64,000 nt of DNA from an uncultured Anaerolineae bacterium (GCA_938022205.1 CALIEB010000026.1:1-64000); one strand, 5' to 3'; shown: positions 18,795 to 27,745, counted from the first letter of the stretch. Translations and numbers: made by a program. The notes: a model not told the origin generated them from the letters alone.

Positions 18795-19247
18795 TTAAGC
18801 GATGGATTCGATCGTGCTGGGGTCTGCTTCTGCGTAACCGCGCACCCACCCGCGACAGTTGGCTGAACCGCATGAGCAGCGGAAGGGCTTGTACAACACG
18901 GCTTCGGTCTGAGCGTAGTCCATCGTCACGAAGTCGCCTGCCTTAATGGGTTTGATGGCTGTAAACGTGCGCGCGTTCATGTCGACATAACAGTTGGGGT
19001 CACAGCTGTGCAGCACCTTGCCCATAAAGAATGGGTCATGTAAGTGTAGTGTATCAGTGACACGCAGCGTAAACTGCGTGATTTTGCTTGAAAAAATGCC
19101 TGTAAAGGCAAACACGATGTCACCCACATTAAAATCAGTGAGTGCGACAACCCCTTGCCCTACGCTATCGCCTATATAGCGAATCTCAAAACGATCGCGG
19201 GTCGGTTCGTACTCAAACGGCGGGATAAAATCAGGATAGAAACGCAT
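18795..19247 (-). CDS. SET-domain protein (putative protein lysine methyltransferase) with post-SET-like Cys motif
   Basis: 'HSCDPNCYVDMNARTFTAIKPIKAGDFVTMDY' and 'CSCGSANCRG'. Confidence 0.85.
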   Translation of the reverse strand: MRFYPDFIPPFEYEPTRDRFEIRYIGDSVGQGVVALTDFNVGDIVFAFTGIFSSKITQFTLRVTDTLHLHDPFFMGKVLHSCDPNCYVDMNARTFTAIKPIKAGDFVTMDYAQTEAVLYKPFRCSCGSANCRGWVRGYAEADPSTIESIA

Positions 19248-19472
19248 ATAAACATCCCCTCACAAAAATTGTGGTGAACCGAAAAGTGAATTAGGTTGTA
19301 TCTGGCAGATTCTGGCAGCCGCTTTAGCAAGGGGTAAGCTGGTTTGGCGGGCTGTTATAGCGTGTGATGTTTGGCAACATCTCTGACGACAACAAGAGGG
19401 GTCATCATCGGGCGGCTCAAAGTCCATTTGCTTTTACAAACACCTCCTTTGCTGGTCTGTTTAAGAAAAACA

Positions 19473-19511
19473 AAAACAACCACCCTTAGCCCATGCAATC
19501 GTGGTTGTTTT
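19473..19511 (-). terminator. Terminator of sugar ABC operon 1
   Basis: AAAACAACCAC / GTGGTTGTTTT 11-bp perfect stem, 17-nt loop; minus-strand T-rich tail TTTTTGTTTTTC. Confidence 0.7.
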
Positions 19512-19556
19512 CGCTTCTTATTATACGGCAAATTTGCTAAATGCAAGAGGACTTTT

Positions 19557-20780
19557 TTAGCCTTTTAAGCCTGACGATGCTACACCCTCGATGAAGTATT
19601 TTTGTGCCAACACGAAAACGATGACGGGGGGCAAAATGGCTATGGCTGCGCCGGTGAGTACCATGTTGGGCTGGTCGGCGAAGGAATTGCTCAAGCGGAT
19701 GAGCGACAGAGTCAACACATGGTTGGTCACGTTGCCTTCACCAATGATGAGCAGCGGCCACAGGAAGCTATTCCACGCATAAAGAAACGAGAAAATGGCA
19801 AGCGTTGCAATGGCAGGCGTGCTAAGCGGCACGAAGATGCCCCACAGCACGCGAAAGCGGCTGCAGCCGTCTAACAGGGCGGCTTCTTCAATTTCTTTGG
19901 GGATAGCGATAAAGAATTGGCGCATCAAGAATGTGCCGTAGGCGGTGAAAATCCAAGGCACGATGAGCGACACGATGCGGTTTTGCCACTCCAGCAGCAC
20001 CATCAAGCGGTACATGGGGATGATTAACACAACAAACGGAATCATGATAGACCCTAAGTACACCAAAAAGAGCGTGTCGCGTCCACGAAATTCCACGCGA
20101 GAGAAGGCGTAGCCACCAAGAATAGACGTAACAAGCTGTCCAACGACCACTAGCAACGTCACGAGCGTGGTGTTGACGAGGGCGCGGTCAAGCTGCAAGT
20201 TTAGCACAGCATTGTAATTGCCCCATTGGAAGTCAATAAATTCTTGTTTCGGGGCAGTGCGCGCGACAGCGTAGAGCTTGACCGTTTCATCGTCAATGGC
20301 GACAAATTCCGCCAAGCCGCTGCGGTACGCTAGCAACAGTTGTTCCGTCTTGCCGTCTAACGTCACCTCGTAGACATCGAAGCGCGCTTCTTTGCCATCA
20401 GCGCGGGTTAGCGTAATGGTCTTATCTGTCTTCAGGGCCTCGTCAATGGGTACTTGCGCGATGATGTTGCTGTTGCGCGTGTTGTTCAAATTAATGCGGT
20501 CGGGCGTGGTGAAGAAGCCAAAGTTGCGGCTTTCGCCGGTTTGCACCATCTCGCGCACCCTGCCGTCAATCTCAAAGCTATAGACATCTTTGAGCGTGCC
20601 ATTGACCTCGCGCTGAACGGGGCTTAGCGGGAAGAGCTGGGGCGGCACGCGGAACACGTCGTTGGAGTTTTTCAGCGACGTGGACATCATGTAAATGAAC
20701 GGGAAGAGCATAAAGACGGCGAAACCTATCAGCAGCGCATAAGCGAGCAGTCGGCCTAAGTAAAAGCGCAGCTTGGTCAT
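19557..20780 (-). CDS. Sugar ABC transporter permease (MalG-like) with large extracytoplasmic insert
   Basis: EAA loop 'EEAALLDGCSRFRVLWGIFVPLS'. Confidence 0.9.
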   Translation of the reverse strand: MTKLRFYLGRLLAYALLIGFAVFMLFPFIYMMSTSLKNSNDVFRVPPQLFPLSPVQREVNGTLKDVYSFEIDGRVREMVQTGESRNFGFFTTPDRINLNNTRNSNIIAQVPIDEALKTDKTITLTRADGKEARFDVYEVTLDGKTEQLLLAYRSGLAEFVAIDDETVKLYAVARTAPKQEFIDFQWGNYNAVLNLQLDRALVNTTLVTLLVVVGQLVTSILGGYAFSRVEFRGRDTLFLVYLGSIMIPFVVLIIPMYRLMVLLEWQNRIVSLIVPWIFTAYGTFLMRQFFIAIPKEIEEAALLDGCSRFRVLWGIFVPLSTPAIATLAIFSFLYAWNSFLWPLLIIGEGNVTNHVLTLSLIRLSNSFADQPNMVLTGAAIAILPPVIVFVLAQKYFIEGVASSGLKG

Positions 20781-20792
20781 GGTCTCATCTCC

Positions 20793-22487
20793 TTATTCAT
20801 AGGCGTTGGAACGGTTGAAGCGGAACTGCAAGAAGGTGATGCCGAAGATGATGACAAACAACACCCAAGCAATTGCCGACGCATAGCCAAAGCGGAATTG
20901 GAAGAAGCCGGCGTTGTAAAGATAGAACACGGACGTGGTCGCGTTGACAGGGATGGGGCGAGCGGGGAACAACCCGTAAGGCTCGTTAAACACTTGCAAC
21001 CCTGTGACGATGGTTGTAATCAATACAAAGAAAGTGGTGGGCGAAAGCATCGGCAGCGTGACATTGAGGAATTGTTGCCAGCGGTTTGCACCGTCGATTT
21101 GCGCAGCTTCATACAACTGCTTGGGGATGCCTTGCAACCCCGCCAAGAACAGCACGGTGTTATAGCCGAGAATTTGCCACGCTGCTAAGAAGACGATTGA
21201 AAACAGCACAACATTGGGGTCGGTTAGCCACTGTATCTGTGGGTCAACAACGTTTAATCCGAGCGTATTGAGAAAGTTGACCACGCTGGTGATAATGTAG
21301 TTGTAGAAACCGATGACGGGGTCATAGAGCCACCGCCAAATGAGTGCCGTGCCGACGACCGCTGCCACAGAAGGCAGGAAGTAAATGGCGCGGAAAATCT
21401 TAACGCCCGGCAAAGAGGAGTTAAGAACAACCGAAAGCCCGAGCGCAGGCAGCACGCCTAGCGGCACGAGCAGCAAGCAGAACAAGAGCGTGTTGCGCAA
21501 GCTGAGCCAGAAAAGCGGGTCTTTTGCCCCTAACACATAGCGCGTGTTGCCGAGTTCTAGCGTGCCTAACACGTTGAAACCAAACGACAAGGCGCGCTGT
21601 GGCGGATCTGCTAGGTTGGTTTGTGTTTGAAATTCCAACGTCATGAGGTCAATATAGTTTTGTAAGCCAATGAATTCTGGGGTGCGTCCCACTGTGCTGT
21701 TGGTAAAACTTAAGTAGAAAGAGAGTAAAAGCGGTCCCGCGAAAAAAATCATGAAGCCAATAATATTGGGCGAAAGCAGCAGCCAGCCTTGCCACGACGT
21801 GCGCTCGTGCGGGCGTTCGCCGAAGTGTTCGCCATGAAGCAAGAACTGTGTGGCTAGGAACGCGAAAACGAGAATGGCGATAGTAAGCGCAATCACGTTG
21901 AACTGGCGGTAAGTGCTGAGAATGCTTGTCATGCCACCGACAAAATCGGAGGCTGCGAGCAAGATAATCAAAGTGCCGAAGCCCGTTACAAGGCTGGCAT
22001 AGCGCAAGGTGCGTTTCAAAGTTTCGGGCAGAAAGGTGCGACCGCTAAGCCACGACAAGACATAAGCGAGCGCAAAGCCATAGCCAAGCCATGCATTTGC
22101 CATAAAGCCGTTGACTAAAAACTCAAACCCGTCGAAGATTGCCCACGTTTCGACGAGAGCCGCAGCGCACAGCACCATCCCAACATAGTAGAACACCATC
22201 GCAGCGTAGCGCGTTTGATGTCCTTTCGGCAGCCAACCCGAAGGGTTTTTTCTCAGGCTATGTAGCAGCAGACCCACCGAGATGTAGAGCGCAATCACAA
22301 CGGGTACTAAGACCACTACGGCAGCAAAGACCTGTACAGGTCGCCCAAGATTGCCAAAGTCAGACAGCCCCCAAATGTTAACAGAGGCGGAAATACAGAC
22401 CAGCGCAAGGATGACATTCCAAAGGTGTGCTATCGGAATGAAGATTTGGGGTGAGAGGCGCGGCGAACGACGAACGAGGCTAGCCAT
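20793..22487 (-). CDS. Sugar ABC transporter permease (MalF-like) with polytopic N-terminal extension
   Basis: EAA loop 'YEAAQIDGANRWQQFLNVTLP'. Confidence 0.9.
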   Translation of the reverse strand: MASLVRRSPRLSPQIFIPIAHLWNVILALVCISASVNIWGLSDFGNLGRPVQVFAAVVVLVPVVIALYISVGLLLHSLRKNPSGWLPKGHQTRYAAMVFYYVGMVLCAAALVETWAIFDGFEFLVNGFMANAWLGYGFALAYVLSWLSGRTFLPETLKRTLRYASLVTGFGTLIILLAASDFVGGMTSILSTYRQFNVIALTIAILVFAFLATQFLLHGEHFGERPHERTSWQGWLLLSPNIIGFMIFFAGPLLLSFYLSFTNSTVGRTPEFIGLQNYIDLMTLEFQTQTNLADPPQRALSFGFNVLGTLELGNTRYVLGAKDPLFWLSLRNTLLFCLLLVPLGVLPALGLSVVLNSSLPGVKIFRAIYFLPSVAAVVGTALIWRWLYDPVIGFYNYIITSVVNFLNTLGLNVVDPQIQWLTDPNVVLFSIVFLAAWQILGYNTVLFLAGLQGIPKQLYEAAQIDGANRWQQFLNVTLPMLSPTTFFVLITTIVTGLQVFNEPYGLFPARPIPVNATTSVFYLYNAGFFQFRFGYASAIAWVLFVIIFGITFLQFRFNRSNAYE

Positions 22488-22525
22488 CGCGAGGGTTTCC
22501 TTTCAATAACGTGTTAAGGCAGGAA

Positions 22526-22550
22526 GGGCATGGCAAAGGCTGCCATGCCC
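22526..22550 (-). other. Intercistronic hairpin between SBP and permease genes
   Basis: GGGCATGGCA-AAGGC-TGCCATGCCC 10-bp perfect stem, no T-run. Confidence 0.6.
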
Positions 22551-22603
22551 CTGAATCGCACGTTTGGGCAGCACGTCAGCACGCTGGCGTACTGCTTTCT
22601 GGC

Positions 22604-23887
22604 TTAGTTCCCTGCAGTGAATTCAGCGGCCACTTTGTCGCAGATGGTGTCTGCAAACTCTTGTGGGGTTTGTGTGCCGTTGAACACTTCGGTGATGTTT
22701 TGACCGTAGATTTGGTCGATCTTAGGCCAGTTACCGAAGAACAGCGGGGCTTCCGACACGCCCACAGCCGCGCCGTCGGTGAAGACGCTGTTGTTGATGC
22801 CTGTGCCGGGTAGGCTTGCCAAGAACAGGTCAATGGCATCTTGCGTTTGGCGGCTGGGGATGTTTGCACCGAGACTTGCAACCGCGCCCTGAATTTCGGC
22901 ACTGGTCAAGCGCGTGATAAGTTCCCACGCTTCTTCGGGGTGTGCAGTCTTGGCATTCACCACGTATGCGCCCCAGAACAGCCAGTTGGTGGGTTTACCG
23001 CTAGGACCGATGGGCAGCGGCGCGACGTTCCACTCAAAGCCTGCGTTGGCAAGGGTGCCGGGTGTTGCCCAACGACCGTTCATGAACATGCCGACCTTGC
23101 CCGCCAAGAAGGGCGGTTCGCTGTCCGTACCCCAAGGCACAGCTGCGCCTGACCGGAAGAGGTCAACGGCGGCTTGCAAGCCCACGACAGTGGCTTCGTT
23201 GTTAAGCCCGCAAGCAGTGTAGTCTTCGTTGAAGAAGCTAGAGCCAGCGGCGTTGACGAAATAGCCCCAGTTTGCCCACCAAGCGTTCATGCCGAAGCCA
23301 TAGACATCATCGCCCAGCTCGCTAATAGCCATTGCAGCCTCCATGAAGCGGTCCCAGTTCCAATCGTCGCCGCCGGGCAAGTCAACGCCTGCTTCAGCGA
23401 ACAGCTCAGCGTTGTAGTAGATGGCAAAGGCGGAAATGTCGCGAGGCAGACCCCACAGCACTTCTTCATCGCTGTTCATGTCAGGGTTGGTGGTGAGGAA
23501 GCTCATCGGACCGGCGTAGAAGTCATCGATGTTGAATTCAGGGTCAGCAGCCGCATAAGGAGCGAGGTTCAAAATCAACCCAGCCGAAGCGAAGCGCGCC
23601 ACGTCGGTGCCGGGAATCCAGAACACATCAGGCGCGGTGCCTGCTTCGAGTTCGGTCACCAACACGTCTTGATAGCCTGCGGTTTCAGAACCACCCGGTT
23701 CATAAACAAGTTTTACACCATCCCATGCGGCATCAATGGTGTTGCTAGCGGTGGTGTACACGTCAATTTCTGCTTGGTTGTCAGGGCGTGTGCGCCAGCG
23801 CAAGGTGATTTCTTGACCTTGCACAACGACAGGCAGCGACATGACCAGCAGCGCGCCAAGTATAACGAAAATTGTAAAGCGTTTCAT
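22604..23887 (-). CDS. Sugar ABC transporter substrate-binding protein (SBP family 1)
   Basis: Signal peptide; 'GMFMNGRWATPGTLANAGFEWNVAPLPIG'. Confidence 0.9.
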   Translation of the reverse strand: MKRFTIFVILGALLVMSLPVVVQGQEITLRWRTRPDNQAEIDVYTTASNTIDAAWDGVKLVYEPGGSETAGYQDVLVTELEAGTAPDVFWIPGTDVARFASAGLILNLAPYAAADPEFNIDDFYAGPMSFLTTNPDMNSDEEVLWGLPRDISAFAIYYNAELFAEAGVDLPGGDDWNWDRFMEAAMAISELGDDVYGFGMNAWWANWGYFVNAAGSSFFNEDYTACGLNNEATVVGLQAAVDLFRSGAAVPWGTDSEPPFLAGKVGMFMNGRWATPGTLANAGFEWNVAPLPIGPSGKPTNWLFWGAYVVNAKTAHPEEAWELITRLTSAEIQGAVASLGANIPSRQTQDAIDLFLASLPGTGINNSVFTDGAAVGVSEAPLFFGNWPKIDQIYGQNITEVFNGTQTPQEFADTICDKVAAEFTAGN

Positions 23888-23919
23888 AGCATACTCCTCA
23901 TGTTGAACAAAAAAATTTG

Positions 23920-24960
23920 TTAACTTACTCTACCGCCTTGCAGCGGCAAAGCCCATTCACGCGGTGCAGTCGCCGACGCACGCACAACGAGCGTTGGCTC
24001 TAGCACTACGGTATCTGGTGATTCTTGGTTTAACACCGCTAGCAGCACTTGTGCGGCGTTTTGCCCGAGCGCGCTGGCGTGTTGGCTGACGGTGGTCAGC
24101 GCAGGTTGGAAAAAGTCAACGCTATTCAGGTCGTCATAACCGACGATGCTCACATCTTCAGGGACACGCAAGCCTTGTCCCTGTAAGGCGCGAATAGCCC
24201 CTAGTGCCATGCGGTCATTGAGGCAAATAACGGCTGTTAAGTTAGGGTGCTGATGGATAAGCTCTAAAATGGCGCGTTCACCGCTGGCGATAGAAAAATC
24301 ACCGATTGCGATGGGAAGGCTTTGCGGGTCGATGCGGTGCGCGTGCGCGCTGTCAAGGATACCTTGAAGGCGTTGGTTAACGGCGTGGTTGCTAGTGCTT
24401 AACACGCTGATGATGCCGATTTGGCGATGCTTAAGTTTGATAAGATACTCTATGAGCAGCTTGCCGCCTTGATAATCATCGCAACGCACACTGTAGGCAA
24501 CATTCTGATAGCCGATAACGACGAGCGGCAGTTCTTGTGCAGTAACAAGCTCAGCGATGGGCGAGTTTGGCACGCTGTCGATTGCAATTACGCCGTCTAA
24601 ATAGCCGCTTTGGATAAGCTGCAAGTAGTCCTCGACGCTTTCGTCATTGAGGCGTGGCGCGGAGAGCAGCAGACTGTAGCCGTTGGGTGTCATGACCTCG
24701 TCAATGCCTTCTAACAGCGTTAGCACGAGCGGGTCCTTGAAAATCGCGTCGTACAAGTAAGGGAAGACAACGCCGATGATGCGTGTTTTGCCGCTGGCAA
24801 GCGCGCGTGCGGCTAGATTGGGGCGATAGTTTAAGGCAGCCACAGCCTCCATGACACGGCGGCGCGTTTCTTCCGTGAAGTAGGGGGTGTTGGATAGGAC
24901 TTTCGACACGGTAGCTGTCGATACCCCTGCAAGGCGTGCGACATCTTGTAAATTCGCCAT
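23920..24960 (-). CDS. LacI family transcriptional regulator
   Basis: HTH 'NLQDVARLAGVSTATVSKVLSN', periplasmic-binding-like effector domain. Confidence 0.95.
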   Translation of the reverse strand: MANLQDVARLAGVSTATVSKVLSNTPYFTEETRRRVMEAVAALNYRPNLAARALASGKTRIIGVVFPYLYDAIFKDPLVLTLLEGIDEVMTPNGYSLLLSAPRLNDESVEDYLQLIQSGYLDGVIAIDSVPNSPIAELVTAQELPLVVIGYQNVAYSVRCDDYQGGKLLIEYLIKLKHRQIGIISVLSTSNHAVNQRLQGILDSAHAHRIDPQSLPIAIGDFSIASGERAILELIHQHPNLTAVICLNDRMALGAIRALQGQGLRVPEDVSIVGYDDLNSVDFFQPALTTVSQHASALGQNAAQVLLAVLNQESPDTVVLEPTLVVRASATAPREWALPLQGGRVS

Positions 24961-24993
24961 AAAAATCTGTTGCTGTCTTTGTAAAAAGTGCCT

Positions 24994-25009
24994 AGTTAAG
25001 CGTTTAACT
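24994..25009. promoter_or_regulatory. Candidate LacI-family operator in front of minus-strand lacI gene
   Basis: AGTTAAGC-GTTTAACT, 7 of 8 base pairs symmetric, central CG; TTGCAT-16-TATAGT promoter just upstream on minus strand (25050..25023). Confidence 0.45.
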
Positions 25010-25189
25010 ATAACTACTCACAACTATAGCCCTGAATGATGAAAATGCAAAACACTCTCATCTTACTCTCATCTTTATTCAGATTCGGTGAAAATTGCTT
25101 GCAGCTGTGCAGGGTCTAAAAGCGTGATGTTCCTGCACCCACAGGTTAGTTCTCACCGAGCGGGGCTTTTTTGTGAAAATGAGAAAATG

Positions 25190-25218
25190 TTGACATCCAA
25201 AACGTTTTGGGTTATCTT
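25190..25218 (+). promoter_or_regulatory. Sigma70-type promoter of plus-strand lacI operon (TTGACA-17-TATCTT)
   Basis: TTGACA 25190-25195, TATCTT 25213-25218, exact 17-bp spacer. Confidence 0.8.
25197..25210. promoter_or_regulatory. LacI-family operator O1 inside promoter spacer
   Basis: Perfect palindrome CCAAAACGTTTTGG. Confidence 0.85.
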
Positions 25219-25226
25219 GTGAATAT

Positions 25227-25244
25227 ATCCAAAACGTTTTGGAT
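25227..25244. promoter_or_regulatory. LacI-family operator O2
   Basis: Perfect 18-bp palindrome ATCCAAAACGTTTTGGAT. Confidence 0.85.
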
Positions 25245-25256
25245 GGAAATAATGTT

Positions 25257-26276
25257 ATGGTTAAACTCAAAGATATTGCTGAAACAACAGGGTATTCTAT
25301 TACAACAGTGTCGCGGGCTTTGGCGGGGTATAAAGACGTAAGTGAAGCAACCCGCCGCCATATTGTGGACATCGCCTTAAGCATGGGCTATCAGCCTAAT
25401 GCGGTGGCGCGCCAGCTGCGCAGCCAGAAAACAGACACCATTGGCATTATTATTCCCGCCCATGATAGTCGCTTCTCTGATGATTTTTTTAGCGAGCTTC
25501 TAATGGGCATAGGGTATGCAGCAGCACACAACGGCTATGACCTTTTGGTAAGCGCGCAAACCAGCAGCGACGAAATGAGCGCGTATCAGCGTATCGTGGG
25601 TGGCAATCGCGTAGACGGTGTGATTTTGGCGCGCACGCGGCGTAGTGACCCACGCATTGCGTATCTCAAAGAAGTGGGCATCCCCTTTGTGGTCTCAGGA
25701 CGTGCCGCGCCTGACGAGCCATCTGATTTCCCTTACATAGATGCAGATAGCCAGCAGGGCATCTATGCAGCGACACGTCACCTTATTCAGCTAGGACACC
25801 GCAACATCGGCATTGTGCTACCCCCTCTAGATATAGCGTTCACCCCGTATCGTCTGATGGGTTACCAGCGCGCTTTGCTCGAAGCGAATTTGCCATATGA
25901 GCAAGCTAACGTAACGTATGGTGACTTGCGCCGATTTGGTGGTCAGCAGGCGGCACATGCGCTGCTGACCCAGCGACCGCAGCTTACGGCAATTGTGGCT
26001 TGCAACGACGCGATGGCGTTGGGGGTTATGCAAGCTGTCGAGAGCTTGGGGCTAAGGGTTGGTGCCGACATCGCGGTTACGGGCTTTGACGATATTTCAG
26101 TGGCTGAATATGCTACGCCGCCGCTGACGACCGTGCGCCAGCCTATTCAAGAGATAGGACAGCGTCTTGTCGAGATGCTGGTTCATATCATTCATCGACA
26201 ACCGCTTGAGCATCCGCAAACACTGCTGTCGCCAACGTTGATTGTGCGTCAGTCGTGTGGGGCTAAGCAATCTTAG
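25257..26276 (+). CDS. LacI family transcriptional regulator
   Basis: ATG 25257; HTH 'KLKDIAETTGYSITTVSRALAGYKDVSEATR'. Confidence 0.95.
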   Translation: MVKLKDIAETTGYSITTVSRALAGYKDVSEATRRHIVDIALSMGYQPNAVARQLRSQKTDTIGIIIPAHDSRFSDDFFSELLMGIGYAAAHNGYDLLVSAQTSSDEMSAYQRIVGGNRVDGVILARTRRSDPRIAYLKEVGIPFVVSGRAAPDEPSDFPYIDADSQQGIYAATRHLIQLGHRNIGIVLPPLDIAFTPYRLMGYQRALLEANLPYEQANVTYGDLRRFGGQQAAHALLTQRPQLTAIVACNDAMALGVMQAVESLGLRVGADIAVTGFDDISVAEYATPPLTTVRQPIQEIGQRLVEMLVHIIHRQPLEHPQTLLSPTLIVRQSCGAKQS

Positions 26277-26367
26277 GCGAAAGGAGGTGCGTTGCTCAGC
26301 AGACTCATCAATAAACTTCAAGAGGTCTCATCGTCCGATTTAAGGTAAGTGAGTAAAGGATTGAACA

Positions 26368-27672
26368 ATGCTTATTAAGAAACTGCGGTTTGTCATGGTT
26401 GCGCTGGCAACCACCGTGCTGGGCTTGGGGCTTAGCGCGCAGAGTTCAGGCGTGACGTTCCAATCGACCCAATTCAACGTGGTCGAAGAGAGCGAGCGCG
26501 CACGCGCCATTTTGGCGAATTTTAAGGGTGATGTTACGTTTGTGACCACAGAAGAGGGTCCGCTTATCGACATTTTGATTGCCGAAGGCGAGAGCGGCAC
26601 GGGCAGCACGGACGTGGTCGGCGCGCTGCACGGCACGTTCCCGTCGCTGGTTCGTCGTGACTTGATGTTCGACCTGAGTGAGCTGACGGCGAAGTTGGAC
26701 GAAGCCTATGATATTGCCGACGCTTTTATCGAGCTGGGCAAGATGGGTACGGCAGACTATCAGTACTACGTGCCGTGGATGCAAGCCACGTTTGTGATGG
26801 CGGCAAACGTTGAGGCACTGCAATATTTACCAGAAGGCGCAGACCTTAACAACTTAACGTGGCAGCAGCTTGCCGAATGGGGCAAGAACATGGCTGCGGC
26901 AACGGGTGAAAACAAGATTGGGCTGCCTGTGTCGGGCTTGTTCCATCGCTTCATGCAAGGGTACATGTTCCCCTCGTTCACAGGCGGCATGGTGACAGAG
27001 TTCCGCAGCGAAGGCGCGGCGCAAATGTTGGCGTATCTGCGCGATGAGCTATGGCCTGTGGTCAACCCTGAATCGATTAACTACAGCTTTATGAACGAGC
27101 CACTGCTCTCGGGCGAAGTTTGGGTGGCGTTTGACCATGTGGCGCGCCTTGGTCCCGCTTTTGCTGCGGTAGTAAACGGCGAAACCGACAAAGAGTTTGT
27201 TGCCTTTCCCGCACCGTCGGGTCCCGCTGGGCGCGGCTTTATGTCTGTCGTGGTTGGCTTGGGCATTCCCTTCACTGCGCCCAACCCTGATGGCGCGGAA
27301 GCGTTGATTGAGTTCATGCTCAGTCCAGAAACACAAGCGGCGATTTTAGCACAACTAAACTTCTTCCCTGTTGTGAGCAGCGTCAACTTGGATGACCTGC
27401 CTCCGAACGTGGCGGCGATTGCTAGCGCGGTCTCGGCGCAATCTGCCTCTGAAAATGCGATTGTTGCGTTGCTGCCCGTGGGCTTGGGCGATCGCGGCGG
27501 CGAAATTAACCAAATCTTCCGCAACACCTTCTCGCGCGTGGTGCAGGGCGGCGAAGCGATTGAGGACGTGTTGGCGAGCGAGGGCGAAAACCTGAACAAG
27601 CTGCTGTCTGAGACGGGCGCACGCTGCTGGGCTCCTGACCCCGCTAGCGAAGGCGCGTGTGTTGTGAAATAA
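26368..27672 (+). CDS. Sugar ABC transporter substrate-binding protein
   Basis: Signal peptide, SBP family 1-like sequence, followed by two permeases and an ATPase. Confidence 0.88.
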   Translation: MLIKKLRFVMVALATTVLGLGLSAQSSGVTFQSTQFNVVEESERARAILANFKGDVTFVTTEEGPLIDILIAEGESGTGSTDVVGALHGTFPSLVRRDLMFDLSELTAKLDEAYDIADAFIELGKMGTADYQYYVPWMQATFVMAANVEALQYLPEGADLNNLTWQQLAEWGKNMAAATGENKIGLPVSGLFHRFMQGYMFPSFTGGMVTEFRSEGAAQMLAYLRDELWPVVNPESINYSFMNEPLLSGEVWVAFDHVARLGPAFAAVVNGETDKEFVAFPAPSGPAGRGFMSVVVGLGIPFTAPNPDGAEALIEFMLSPETQAAILAQLNFFPVVSSVNLDDLPPNVAAIASAVSAQSASENAIVALLPVGLGDRGGEINQIFRNTFSRVVQGGEAIEDVLASEGENLNKLLSETGARCWAPDPASEGACVVK

Positions 27673-27693
27673 CGCTATTTCCTCCTGTATTGT

Positions 27694-27717
27694 GGGGGTG
27701 GGGGCAACCTCACCCCC
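27694..27717 (+). other. Intercistronic hairpin between SBP and permease genes, GCAA tetraloop
   Basis: GGGGGTGGGG-GCAA-CCTCACCCCC-type stem, no T-run. Confidence 0.6.
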
Positions 27718-27745
27718 TTATGAATAGCTACTGAAAGTTTTTGCG

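Noticed and set aside
23174-23923. 249-aa plus-strand ORF opposite the sugar SBP
   Set aside because: Shadow ORF of a well supported SBP gene.
25084-25166. SRP RNA, 6S RNA or known riboswitch
   Set aside because: No conserved SRP apical loop or riboswitch core recognised; left as an unassigned structured element.
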